DNA of 64,000 bases from Nesterenkonia sp. LB17 (GTDB lineage: Bacteria; Actinomycetota; Actinomycetes; Actinomycetales; Micrococcaceae). Each line of letters opens with the position of its first letter. Within the stretch, counting starts at the first letter, position 1. Position numbers and translations under genes: made by a program. The stretch lies in contig NZ_JAJOYX010000006.1 in assembly GCF_022565915.1 (NCBI RefSeq), forward strand, positions 1-64,000, given 5' to 3'. Positions 26,834 through 34,975 of the stretch are shown here, one piece after another. The notes beneath the pieces are model-generated. The model ran no database searches. It saw only the letters and a program-made list of their open reading frames with translations, and was not told the DNA's origin.

Positions 26834-28297
26834 GTGACCAACGCCCAGTCCACCCAGCCCACCGCAGTGATCGTGCTCGCGGCAGGAGCCGGGACCCGGA
26901 TGAAGTCCAGCACCCCGAAGATCATGCACCCGATCGGCGGCGTCTCGATGATCGGTCACGCGCTGACCGCGGCGATGGGCCTGGCCCCGCACCAGCTGGT
27001 CGCTGTGGTGCGGCACCAGCGCGAGAAGGTGGCCGAGCACATCGCTCACCTCGAGCCGCGCGCCGTCATCGCCGACCAGGACGAGGTCCCCGGCACCGGA
27101 CGCGCCGTGGCCTGCGGCCTGGACGCGCTCACCGCCGCAGGAGCGCCTGCCGAGACCGGCACCGTGGTGGTCACCTACGGCGATGTGCCGCTGCTGCAGA
27201 CGCAGATGCTCGCCGAGCTCGTCGAGACCCATGAGCGCGACGGCAATGCCGTCACCGTGCTCTCTGCCGTGCTCGACGACGCCGCGGGCTACGGCCGGAT
27301 CCTGCGCAGCCAGGAAGACCCGCAGGACGTGCTCGGGATCGTGGAGCACAAGGAGGCCACCGCAGAGCAGCGCAGCATCACCGAGATCAACTCCGGGATC
27401 TACGCCTTCGACGCCGCCGTGCTGACCCGCGCGCTGGCCCAGGTCACCACCGACAACGCCCAGGGTGAGATGTACCTCACCGACGTGCTCTCCATTGCCC
27501 GCGCCGAGGGCGGCAGAGTCTCCGCCGTGGTCACCCAGGACCGTTGGCAGGTAGAGGGCGCCAATGATCGGGTCCAGCTGCAGGCCCTCGGCGCCGAGAT
27601 GAACCGGCGCATCGTGGAGCGCGCCATGCGCGCCGGGACCACGGTGGTCGACCCGGCCAGCACCTGGATCGACGCCACCGTCACCTTGGAGCAGGACACC
27701 ACGATCCTCCCCGGCACCCAGCTCCACGGCGCCACGCACATCGGCCGCCACGCCGTCGTCGGCCCGGACACCACGCTCACCGATGTGATCGTCGGAGAGG
27801 CCGCGACGCTGACCCGAGTCCACGGCTCCGGAGCCCAGATCGGGGCCGGCGCCAGCGTCGGGCCGTTCACCTATCTGCGGCCGGGCACCGTGCTGGGCCA
27901 GGACGGCAAGATCGGCGCCTTCTACGAGACCAAGAACGTGAGCATCGGGCGCGGCAGCAAGCTGTCCCACCTGGGCTACGCCGGAGACGCCACCATCGGC
28001 GAGTTCACCAACATCGGCTGCGGCAACATCACCGCGAACTACGACGGCGAGAACAAGCACCGCACGCAGATCGGCTCCCACGTGCGCACCAGTTCCAACA
28101 CCGTCTTCGTCGCCCCGGTCTCGGTGGGCGACGGCGCCTACACCGGCGCTGGCGCCGTGGTGCGCAAGGACGTCCCCGCCGGAGCGCTGGCGCTCTCCAT
28201 CGCCCCGCAGCGCAACGCCGAGGGCTGGGTCCAGGCCAAGCGGCCCGGATCCGCGGCGGCCGACGCCGCCCAGGCCGTCCGGCCTGACGCCGTCTGA
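26834..28297 (+). CDS. glmU: Bifunctional UDP-GlcNAc pyrophosphorylase / GlcN-1-P acetyltransferase
   Basis: GlmU makes UDP-N-acetylglucosamine for peptidoglycan. The 487-residue protein has an N-terminal nucleotidyltransferase domain (VLAAGAGTRMKSSTPKIMHPI, GTGRAVACGL, TYGDVPLLQ) and a C-terminal left-handed beta-helix acetyltransferase domain with hexapeptide repeats (YLRPGTVLGQDGKIGAFYETKN, IGCGNITANYDGENKHRT). GTG 26834 has GAGGAGC upstream. prs follows after 54 bases, the conserved glmU-prs pair. Confidence 0.96.
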   Translation: MTNAQSTQPTAVIVLAAGAGTRMKSSTPKIMHPIGGVSMIGHALTAAMGLAPHQLVAVVRHQREKVAEHIAHLEPRAVIADQDEVPGTGRAVACGLDALTAAGAPAETGTVVVTYGDVPLLQTQMLAELVETHERDGNAVTVLSAVLDDAAGYGRILRSQEDPQDVLGIVEHKEATAEQRSITEINSGIYAFDAAVLTRALAQVTTDNAQGEMYLTDVLSIARAEGGRVSAVVTQDRWQVEGANDRVQLQALGAEMNRRIVERAMRAGTTVVDPASTWIDATVTLEQDTTILPGTQLHGATHIGRHAVVGPDTTLTDVIVGEAATLTRVHGSGAQIGAGASVGPFTYLRPGTVLGQDGKIGAFYETKNVSIGRGSKLSHLGYAGDATIGEFTNIGCGNITANYDGENKHRTQIGSHVRTSSNTVFVAPVSVGDGAYTGAGAVVRKDVPAGALALSIAPQRNAEGWVQAKRPGSAAADAAQAVRPDAV

Positions 28298-28351
28298 CGA
28301 CCACCTGAACCAACCACCCACCAGCAACGCCGGCGAGAGGCAACAACACTC

Positions 28352-29332
28352 ATGGACGAAATCAGGCTGAACGGGGAGAAGACCCTTGTGCTGGCTTCCG
28401 GGCGCGCACATCCGGAGCTTGCCGAAGAGATCGCGAAGGAGCTCGGCACCGAGCTGCTGCCGATCAGCGCCTATGACTTCGCCAATGGAGAGATCTATGT
28501 CCGGTCCTCCGAGTCGGTGCGCGGCAAGGACATCTTCCTGCTGCAGTCCCACCCGGCTCCGATGAACAACTGGCTGATGGAACAGCTCATCATGGTCGAC
28601 TCCATGAAGCGGGCTTCGGCCAAGCGGATCACCGTGGTCTCGCCCTTCTACCCCTATGCCCGTCAGGACAAGAAGGGGCGCGGCCGCGAGCCGATCTCGG
28701 CGCGCCTGGTCGCGGACCTCTATAAGGCCGCCGGCGCCGACCGGATCATGAGCGTGGACCTGCACACCGCCCAGATCCAGGGCTTCTTCAACGGCCCGGT
28801 GGACCACCTCTTCGCGGTCCCGCTGCTGGCCGAGCACATCCGTGGCCGGGTCGCCGACGACGACGTCACCGTGGTCTCCCCGGACACCGGCCGGGTCCGC
28901 GTTGCTGAGCAGTGGGCCGAGCGCCTCGGCGGAGCACCGCTGGCCTTCGTGCACAAGACCCGCGACGTCACCCAGCCGAACAAGGCAGTGTCGAAGCAGG
29001 TCGTGGGTCAGGTCGAGGGCCGCACCTGCGTGCTCATCGACGACATGATCGACACCGGCGGCACCATCTCCGGTGCCGTGCAGGTCCTCAAGGACGCCGG
29101 CGCCAAGGATGTCATCATCGCGGCGACCCACGCGGTGTTCTCGGATCCGGCCGCCGAGCGGCTGGCCAACTGCGGGGCCCGTGAGATCGTGGTGACCAAC
29201 ACCCTGCCGATCCCCGAGGACAAGCGCTTCGAGACGCTCACCGTGCTCTCCATCGCGCCGATCCTGGCCCGGGCGATCAAGGAGGTCTTCACCGACGGTT
29301 CGGTGACCTCGCTCTTCGACGGCCACGCATAA
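28352..29332 (+). CDS. prs: Ribose-phosphate pyrophosphokinase (PRPP synthetase)
   Basis: Prs makes PRPP from ribose 5-phosphate and ATP for nucleotide, histidine and tryptophan synthesis. The 326-residue protein shows FANGEIYVRSSESVRGKDIFLLQS, the flexible catalytic loop region YARQDKKGRGREPISARLVAD, VDLHTAQIQGFF, and the PRPP-binding motif VLIDDMIDTGGTISGAV. It is of class I length. It is co-oriented with glmU and followed by a large inverted repeat. Confidence 0.96.
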   Translation: MDEIRLNGEKTLVLASGRAHPELAEEIAKELGTELLPISAYDFANGEIYVRSSESVRGKDIFLLQSHPAPMNNWLMEQLIMVDSMKRASAKRITVVSPFYPYARQDKKGRGREPISARLVADLYKAAGADRIMSVDLHTAQIQGFFNGPVDHLFAVPLLAEHIRGRVADDDVTVVSPDTGRVRVAEQWAERLGGAPLAFVHKTRDVTQPNKAVSKQVVGQVEGRTCVLIDDMIDTGGTISGAVQVLKDAGAKDVIIAATHAVFSDPAAERLANCGAREIVVTNTLPIPEDKRFETLTVLSIAPILARAIKEVFTDGSVTSLFDGHA

Positions 29333-29341
29333 GCACCAGCT

Positions 29342-29441
29342 GCACCCCACCATCCCGTTGAGGGGCGGATTCTCCGACTGTCTGAGGCCCTGGAAGGGGT
29401 CAGATGCCCGGAGAATCCGCCCCTCAACGTGTGTGGGGGTG
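29342..29441. terminator. Large bidirectional terminator / inverted repeat
   Basis: A perfect 21-bp stem (29356-29376 with 29409-29429) has a 32-base loop, and outer arms GCACCCCAC (29342-29350) and GTGGGGGTGC (29432-29441) extend the pairing. It fills the gap between the convergent prs and glutamate symporter genes and should stop both transcripts. Confidence 0.8.
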
Positions 29442-29452
29442 CGGGCGCAGGG

Positions 29453-30934
29453 TCACTCCTGCGCAGCCTTGGCCGCCTCCACGGAGGGGTCGCGCCACCG
29501 TCCGGAGCGCACTCCGCGGAAGTAGATGTGGCCCACCACGAGTGAGGCCACGAACAGCACTGCCATCGGGATCAGGACGATGTAGACGTTGCCGGTGGCG
29601 ACCATGATCGGGATCGCCAATGCGGTGACCAGACCGCCGCCGAAGAAGGGCTCGAAGAACAGCTGCTTATAGCCGAAGGCCTCCAGGGCGGGGGACTCGT
29701 CGTACGGGTCGGCCACCCGCAGCAGCACCAGGCCTGTGGCCGTGACGCCCATCGACTGGCCGAAGTCTGCGATCCCGCGCTCCAGCCAGAACTCCGGGAT
29801 GATCCGCGGGGTGAAGACCAGCAGGACCGTGGTGCAGAACAAGATTCCGGCGATCGAGAGGATCAGGAAGGTCTCCCAGAAGGCGGCGATGGCATCCAGC
29901 GAGATCGTCGCCAGTGCTGCGACGATCAGGATGTCCAGGGCGAGACCCTGGATGCGCTTCATCGTCTCGTGGTCCAGCAGGTTGGTGTTGTCGGTGCGAT
30001 CCAAGATGACCTGGACGATCACTCCGCCGATCATCGCCAGTGGGAACAGCGGCACATACCCCAGCAGCGTGAGGCCCTCCTCGGAGAGCGGCGAACCCGG
30101 CTGACCCCACAGCTGATCCTCGACCCAGACGAGGCCTTCCAGGATGAGCCAGCCGATGATGATGGCGAGTCCGACGACGGCCACATGCAGCGTCAGCGGC
30201 TCGATCGAGCTGGGTCGCGATGTCATCCGCCCGGTGGAGACGTTCTCGTTGTCGCCGTAGAGCCCCCGCAGCTCGGCCTTCGACTGCTTGGAGACGTTCT
30301 TGATCACTCGTGTCCGGCCGGTGCGCACGCCCCAGTTGATGACGGAGATGCCGATGAGGATGCCGAAGACCAGGCCCACGGTGGCGATGGCCAGGGCGAG
30401 GTCGGTGGCCTCGGGAATGCCCATGTCTTCGAAGGCCGGCCGCATTCCGGCCGCCGTTCCGTGGCCTCCCTCGAAGGCGATCTCGAGCAGCGCACCGAAG
30501 ACGGGATCGACCCCGAGCAGCGGAGAGAGCACCAGCAGTCCCAGCACGATGCCTATGACGTATTGGCCGGAGCCGTAGGCGACGCCGATGGAGAGCTGCG
30601 GGCCGACCAGCTTGGCCACTCTGACCGGGGACGGGATCCTTGATCCCAGGAAGAGGGTGGCGAAGACCACCGAGATCAACAGGCCAGGCAGTGTGGCCCA
30701 GACATCGTAGATTCCCGCGGTCAGAAGTCCGCCGTCCTCCAACCACGCCCAGCCGAGGGACTCGCCGAGCCGCCCGATGACCTGTGGGCCGATGATGAGT
30801 CCGATGAACCCGGCGATGATGGCGCTGGGCAGGAGCAGCTTCTGGATGAACGGCACTTTTACCCGGATGTACTTGCCTATCAGCATCACTGATGCCAACA
30901 GCACGATCGCGAACCCCACCACGTCTGGACTCAT
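29453..30934 (-). CDS. Sodium:glutamate symporter family protein (GltS-like)
   Basis: The 493-residue membrane protein has about twelve hydrophobic segments. It begins MSPDVVGFAIVLLASVMLIGKYI and contains the ESS-family loop FEGGHGTAAGMRPAF and a matching C-terminal region (IADFGQSMGVTATGLVLLRVADP). The family takes up glutamate with Na+. It is about 90 residues longer than E. coli GltS, with an inserted hydrophilic segment around 235-265. The start ATG 30934 has a GGAGAGG ribosome binding site; an upstream in-frame start at 30997 lacks one. It is divergent from the IclR regulator. Confidence 0.82.
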   Translation of the reverse strand: MSPDVVGFAIVLLASVMLIGKYIRVKVPFIQKLLLPSAIIAGFIGLIIGPQVIGRLGESLGWAWLEDGGLLTAGIYDVWATLPGLLISVVFATLFLGSRIPSPVRVAKLVGPQLSIGVAYGSGQYVIGIVLGLLVLSPLLGVDPVFGALLEIAFEGGHGTAAGMRPAFEDMGIPEATDLALAIATVGLVFGILIGISVINWGVRTGRTRVIKNVSKQSKAELRGLYGDNENVSTGRMTSRPSSIEPLTLHVAVVGLAIIIGWLILEGLVWVEDQLWGQPGSPLSEEGLTLLGYVPLFPLAMIGGVIVQVILDRTDNTNLLDHETMKRIQGLALDILIVAALATISLDAIAAFWETFLILSIAGILFCTTVLLVFTPRIIPEFWLERGIADFGQSMGVTATGLVLLRVADPYDESPALEAFGYKQLFFEPFFGGGLVTALAIPIMVATGNVYIVLIPMAVLFVASLVVGHIYFRGVRSGRWRDPSVEAAKAAQE

Positions 30935-31063
30935 CGGATGCCCCTCTCCGAAATGGACCGCCGACGGCGGCCGCACATGTGAGGAGAAGCACATCACACT
31001 TCAGGCGCCGTTGCGAGAGCTGAGTGAGACGCGCCTCGACGAAGGCTGGGCTCGGCGGGTGGA

Positions 31064-31069
31064 TAGGAT
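31064..31069 (+). promoter_or_regulatory. -10 element (TAGGAT) of the IclR gene
   Basis: TAGGAT is separated by six bases from ATG 31076 without a ribosome binding site, the leaderless arrangement. Confidence 0.5.
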
Positions 31070-31075
31070 CACTGC

Positions 31076-31906
31076 ATGGATCAGGAGAGCCCATCTCAGC
31101 CCGCCGTCAATCGCAATGAGTTCGTCCGTTCGCTCTCCACCGGCCTGCGGGTCCTCGAGTCCTTCTCCGCCGTGGAGCCGAAGCTGACGCTCTCCGACGT
31201 TGCGCGGCGCGCCGATGTCAGCCGCGCGACCGCCCGCCGGATGCTGCTCACGCTGGTCCATGAGGGTTACGCCTATACCGACGGTCGGTTCTTCGAGCTG
31301 ACCCCGAGGGTGCTCGGCCTTGGACAGGGCTACTGGTCAGGCCGCGGCTGGCATGAGCTGCTGCAGCCATCACTGCGTGAGCTCTCCGGGCAGCTGGCCG
31401 AATCCTGTTCGGCCGCACTGCTGGTCGGAGACGAGGTGATGTACGTCTGCCGTGTGCACACCCGCCGCATCATGCGGATCGACCTCGCGCTGGGCACCAA
31501 GCTGCCCGCCTTCGCCACGTCGATGGGGCGGGTGCTGCTCTCCGGCCTCGACGACGAGACGCTCGAGGAGCGTCTGCGCACCACTGAGCGGCGGGCCTTC
31601 ACCGCACGCACCGTCACCGACCCCCACCGGCTGCGCGAGATCATCACTGCGGTCCGCACGGACGGTTACGCATTGGTGGACGAAGAGCTCGAAGAAGGGC
31701 TGCGCTCGGTGGCCGTCCCGGCCCGGGACGGCAGCGGAAGGATCGTGCTCTCGCTGAACACCTCGATCTCCGCCGGCAAGGAGTCCGCGCAGGAGTCCCT
31801 GGATCGCACACTGCCACATCTGCTGCACAGCGCGGCCGCGGTGGAGGATCTGATCCTCACCCTGGGTGAGGATGTCGGTCGGCTCACCGTGCCCCAGGGC
31901 CTGTAG
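31076..31906 (+). CDS. IclR family regulator, probably PcaR-type
   Basis: The 276-residue protein has an N-terminal winged helix-turn-helix (LSTGLRVLESFSAVEPKLTLSDVARRADVSRATARRMLLTLVHEGYA, about 15-65) and a C-terminal IclR effector domain (DEVMYVCRVHTRRIMRIDLALGTKLPAFATSMGRVLLSGLD, then EELEEGLRSVAVPARD). The overall pattern matches PcaR/PobR regulators of the beta-ketoadipate pathway, which respond to beta-ketoadipate or related acids. It lies directly upstream of pcaF-pcaI-pcaJ and probably controls them through the operator at 31973-31989. Confidence 0.88.
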   Translation: MDQESPSQPAVNRNEFVRSLSTGLRVLESFSAVEPKLTLSDVARRADVSRATARRMLLTLVHEGYAYTDGRFFELTPRVLGLGQGYWSGRGWHELLQPSLRELSGQLAESCSAALLVGDEVMYVCRVHTRRIMRIDLALGTKLPAFATSMGRVLLSGLDDETLEERLRTTERRAFTARTVTDPHRLREIITAVRTDGYALVDEELEEGLRSVAVPARDGSGRIVLSLNTSISAGKESAQESLDRTLPHLLHSAAAVEDLILTLGEDVGRLTVPQGL

Positions 31907-31946
31907 AGAACTCTCGTCACCTCTGGCGAAACCCTGCCGGCCAGAC

Positions 31947-31989
31947 TATGATCGTCACACATAGCGCACACTTGTTTGCATAGCGAACA
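31947..31989 (+). promoter_or_regulatory. pcaF promoter with IclR-type operator
   Basis: A -10-like TATGAT (31947-31952) is followed by a near-perfect palindrome TGTTTGC-ATA-GCGAACA (31973-31989, one mismatch). The right half, CATAGCGAACA (31979-31989), is repeated as CATAGCGCACA 19 bases upstream (31960-31970), giving two helically aligned sites. PcaR-like IclR regulators often bind such multiple repeats. The position just downstream of the -10 suggests repression, or activation of a different start point. Confidence 0.55.
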
Positions 31990-32027
31990 TTTGGTGGTGC
32001 TCACGCGATCACAGGCAGGGAGCTCAT

Positions 32028-33233
32028 ATGCAGGACGTCTTCGTCTACCAGGGTCTGCGCACCCCCTTCGGCAAGATCGGCGGCGCCCTCTCCGGTCAGC
32101 GACCCGATGACCTCGCCGAACTGGTCATCTCAGCCCTCGTGGAGCAGGCCCCCGGGCTGAACCCGGAGAATGCCGGTGAGATCGTCGGAGAGGTGATCTT
32201 CGGCAACGCCAACGGCGCTGGCGAGGAGAACCGCAATGTCGCCCGGATGGCCTGGCTGCTGGCGAAGCTGCCCGTCACCGTTCCCGCCACCACGATCAAC
32301 CGGCTCTGCGGATCCTCGCTGGATGCCGCGATCTCCGGCGCGCGGCAGATCGCGCTGGGGGAGACCGATGTGATCCTCGCCGGCGGCGTGGAATCCATGT
32401 CGCGGGCTCCCTGGGTGCTTCCCAAGACCGAGCGTCCCTTCCCGATGGCCAACCTCGAACTGGCCAACTCCACGCTGGGCTGGCGACTGATCAACGAGCG
32501 CATGCCCGAGGAATGGACCGTCTCGCTCGGTGAGGCCACCGAGCAGCTTCGCGAGAAGCACGGCATCGGCCGCGAACGGCAGGACGAATTCGCCGCCCGC
32601 TCCCATGAGCTCGCCGCCCGCGCCTGGAACGAGGGGCGATTCGCCGACCTCATCGTCAGCGTTCCGGGAGTGGATCTTCAGACCGACGAGACTATCCGCG
32701 CAGGTGTCACCACGGAGAAGCTCGCCGGGCTGCGCACCGTCTTCCGCTCCGAGAACGGCACTGTCACTGCGGGCAACGCCTCTCCGATGAACGACGGCGC
32801 CTCCGCCGTCTGGCTCGGCTCCGCCGCGGGTGGGGAGCAGCTGGGTCTTGCCCCGCAGGTGAGGATCGCTGGCTGGGCCGCTGCGGCGAATGAGCCGCAG
32901 TACTTCGGCTACGCCCCGGTGGAAGCCAGCAACAAGGCGCTCAAGCGCGCCGGAATCGGCTGGGGCGACGTCGGTGCGGTGGAGCTCAATGAGGCCTTCG
33001 CCGCCCAGTCCCTGGCCTGCCTGGACGCCTGGGACATCGACCCGGAGATCCTCAACGCGTGGGGCGGGGCGATTGCGATCGGCCATCCGCTGGGCGCCTC
33101 CGGCACCCGGGTGTTGGCCACGCTGGCCAAGCGCATGGAGCTCAGCGGCGAACGCTGGGGCGTGGCCACGCTGTGCATCGGCGTCGGGCAGGGCATCGCC
33201 GTCGTCCTGGAAAACGCAACCACACAGAACTGA
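32028..33233 (+). CDS. pcaF: 3-oxoadipyl-CoA thiolase
   Basis: PcaF cleaves 3-oxoadipyl-CoA to succinyl-CoA and acetyl-CoA, the last step of aromatic degradation by the beta-ketoadipate pathway. The 401-residue thiolase has the acyl-accepting Cys94 in NRLCGSSLDAA, the catalytic His353 in GGAIAIGHPLGASG and Cys383 in TLCIGVGQG. PcaF and generic acetyl-CoA acetyltransferases are hard to separate by motif, but the downstream pcaIJ genes and upstream regulator settle the role. pcaI follows after 11 bases. Confidence 0.9.
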   Translation: MQDVFVYQGLRTPFGKIGGALSGQRPDDLAELVISALVEQAPGLNPENAGEIVGEVIFGNANGAGEENRNVARMAWLLAKLPVTVPATTINRLCGSSLDAAISGARQIALGETDVILAGGVESMSRAPWVLPKTERPFPMANLELANSTLGWRLINERMPEEWTVSLGEATEQLREKHGIGRERQDEFAARSHELAARAWNEGRFADLIVSVPGVDLQTDETIRAGVTTEKLAGLRTVFRSENGTVTAGNASPMNDGASAVWLGSAAGGEQLGLAPQVRIAGWAAAANEPQYFGYAPVEASNKALKRAGIGWGDVGAVELNEAFAAQSLACLDAWDIDPEILNAWGGAIAIGHPLGASGTRVLATLAKRMELSGERWGVATLCIGVGQGIAVVLENATTQN

Positions 33234-33244
33234 GAGAAGAACCG

Positions 33245-34006
33245 ATGACTGAATTTGTAGACACCGCCGCGGAGGCGGTGGCCAGTGTGAGCAACGGCGC
33301 CACGGTGCTGCTGGGAGGCTTCGGCAATGCCGGCCAGCCCATGGAACTGATCGACGCGCTGATGGAGTCCGGTGCGACCGACCTGACCGTGGTCAACAAC
33401 AACGCCGGACAGGCTGATGCCGGGTTGGCCCTGCTCATCAAGGAACGCCGGGTGGCCAAGATCATCTGCTCGTTCCCGCGCCAGTCCGACTCCTGGCATT
33501 TCGACGAGGCCTATCGCGCCGGGGAGATTGAGCTGGAACTGGTCCCACAGGGCAACCTCGCCGAGCGCCTGCGCGCCGGGGGTGCGGGCATCGGCGGGTT
33601 CTTCACCCCCACCGGCTACGGCACCGAACTGGCCGCAGGCAAGGAGACCCGGGAGATCGAGGGTCGGCACTACGTGCTGGAGGCGCCGATCCGCGGCGAC
33701 TTCGCCCTGATCAAGGCGTACGCCGCCGATCCGTACGGCAACCTGGTGTATCGCAAGACCGCCCGGAACTTCGGCCCGGTCATGGCCACGGCGGCCACGC
33801 ACACCATCGTGCAGGTCGACGAGGTCCTCGAAGAGGCCCTGGATCCGGAGGCGATCATCACTCCGAGCATCTACACGGACACCATCGTCGGGATCCCCAC
33901 CGGCTCCGGCACGAAGCAGCGCGAGGAGCGCGAGGCTCTCGCCGCCGGACGTCGCAAGCCCTGCCTGGCCACCAAGACCGCGGCCGAGCTGGCCGCCGAG
34001 AAGTGA
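33245..34006 (+). CDS. pcaI: 3-oxoadipate CoA-transferase subunit A
   Basis: The 253-residue alpha subunit of a class I CoA-transferase carries the GGFGNAGQP glycine loop at about residue 27, GIGGFFTPTGYGTELAAGKETREIEGRHYVLE and the FALIKAYAADPYGNLVYRKTARNF segment. With PcaJ it moves CoA from succinyl-CoA to 3-oxoadipate in the cytoplasm. The open frame extends back inside pcaF, but ATG 33245 follows an AGAGAAG ribosome binding site. It overlaps or nearly abuts pcaJ. Confidence 0.9.
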   Translation: MTEFVDTAAEAVASVSNGATVLLGGFGNAGQPMELIDALMESGATDLTVVNNNAGQADAGLALLIKERRVAKIICSFPRQSDSWHFDEAYRAGEIELELVPQGNLAERLRAGGAGIGGFFTPTGYGTELAAGKETREIEGRHYVLEAPIRGDFALIKAYAADPYGNLVYRKTARNFGPVMATAATHTIVQVDEVLEEALDPEAIITPSIYTDTIVGIPTGSGTKQREEREALAAGRRKPCLATKTAAELAAEK

Positions 34007-34014
34007 GGACGAGC

Positions 34015-34683
34015 ATGAGCACCGAGACGTTCCGCACCACCGAGACCCCGCTGACCCAGGACGAGCTCGCCCACGCCATCGCCGAGGACATCGCCCCCGG
34101 GTCCTTCGTGAACCTGGGCATCGGCCAGCCGACGACGGTGTCCAACTACCTCTCCCCGGAGAAGCAGGTCACCCTGCACACCGAGAACGGCATGCTGGGC
34201 TTCGGCCCGAAGGCCCTCGGCGAGCAGGTCGATGAGGACCTCATCAACGCCGGCAAGATCCCGGTCACCGAGCTGCCCGGGGCGGCATACTTCCACCACG
34301 CCGATTCCTTCGCCATGATGCGCGGCGGCCACCTGGACGTCTGCGTGCTCGGCGCCTACCAGGTCTCCGCCTCCGGCGACCTGGCGAACTGGTCCACCGG
34401 CAAGCCGGGAGCCATCCCCGCCGTGGGCGGCGCGATGGACCTGGCCATCGGAGCCAAGGACACCTACGTGATGATGGACCTGTTCACCAAGAAGGGTGAT
34501 CGGAAGCTGCTGCCCGAATGCACATTCCCGCTCACCGGGGTCGGCTGCGTCTCCCGCATCTACGCAGACATGGGCGTGTTCCTGCTGGACGGTTCGGGCA
34601 TCGTCAAGGTCCGCGAGCTGCACGGCATCTCCCTCGAGGACGTGCGGGACAGGCACCCGGGCGTGGAGTTCGAGACGCTCTGA
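34015..34683 (+). CDS. pcaJ: 3-oxoadipate CoA-transferase subunit B
   Basis: The 222-residue beta subunit contains the catalytic glutamate Glu57 in HTENGMLGFG, plus NLGIGQPTTVSNYL and HLDVCVLGAYQVSASGDLANW. It forms a heterotetramer with PcaI. ATG 34015 has TGAGGA just upstream (overlapping the pcaI stop); a GTG at 34003 is the alternative start. It is the last gene of the pca operon and a terminator hairpin follows. Confidence 0.92.
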   Translation: MSTETFRTTETPLTQDELAHAIAEDIAPGSFVNLGIGQPTTVSNYLSPEKQVTLHTENGMLGFGPKALGEQVDEDLINAGKIPVTELPGAAYFHHADSFAMMRGGHLDVCVLGAYQVSASGDLANWSTGKPGAIPAVGGAMDLAIGAKDTYVMMDLFTKKGDRKLLPECTFPLTGVGCVSRIYADMGVFLLDGSGIVKVRELHGISLEDVRDRHPGVEFETL

Positions 34684-34702
34684 CCCCGCCCCGTCGCGGA
34701 GA

Positions 34703-34733
34703 GGGCCCCGGAACCGTCAGGTTCCGGGGGCCC
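34703..34733 (+). terminator. Intrinsic terminator of the pca operon
   Basis: GGGCCCCGGAACC and GGTTCCGGGGGCCC pair around a GTCA loop with one bulged G, followed by TTGCGTT. It lies 20 bases after the pcaJ stop. Confidence 0.8.
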
Positions 34734-34749
34734 TTGCGTTCTCGGGTAC

Positions 34750-34771
34750 GACGCCGGCCCGGGCCGGCGTC
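34750..34771. promoter_or_regulatory. Perfect 22-bp palindrome in front of the tmm leader
   Basis: Two 11-base arms (GACGCCGGCCC and its complement) meet with no spacer. It ends five bases before a -10-like TAGACT (34777-34782), so it covers the -35 region. It could be an operator for tmm or a second terminator arm; zero-loop symmetry fits a protein-binding site better than an RNA hairpin. Confidence 0.4.
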
Positions 34772-34782
34772 TGCGCTAGACT

Positions 34783-34975
34783 GAGGGTATATCAGGCGCC
34801 CCGCCGGGGTGCCGCACCCAGGGACACGCGCAGAACGATGGAGCGCGGGTTTTCTATCCCGGGTGGACGTGAACTTCCTGTGTTGAGGCCGTGGCGCTGA
34901 GCGCCTGACAGTCGCGCCTCCACGGAACCCGTCGACGACTGACCATGAGGCCGTAGCGGGCCGGATGAGGTAACT
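34783..34975 (+). ncRNA. Structured 5' leader of tmm (candidate cis-regulatory RNA)
   Basis: About 190 bases separate the -10-like TAGACT from the tmm start. TCAGGCGC (34792-34799) can pair perfectly with GCGCCTGA (34901-34908), enclosing at least two local hairpins: GGGTG-CCG-CACCC and CGCGC (34827-34831) with GCGCG (34843-34847). A direct repeat GAGGCCGT-GCG occurs at 34885 and 34947, the second close to the ribosome binding site. I could not match it to glycine, guanidine, SAM, cobalamin, TPP, FMN or c-di-AMP riboswitch cores. Structure alone in GC-rich DNA is weak evidence. Confidence 0.3.

Noticed and set aside
26753-29353. 866-codon open frame on the minus strand antisense to glmU and prs
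   Set aside because: It is a high-GC mirror of two well identified genes, has a His/Gly/Asp-rich composition and no domain. Similar long shadows at 7154-8866, 9343-11058, 47872-50043 and 53644-55668 were rejected for the same reason.
34783-34975. Known riboswitch classes (glycine, guanidine-I/II, SAM, TPP, cobalamin, c-di-AMP) in the tmm leader
   Set aside because: None of the conserved core sequences is present. A hairpin loop containing ACGA does not match the four-base loop needed for guanidine-II.
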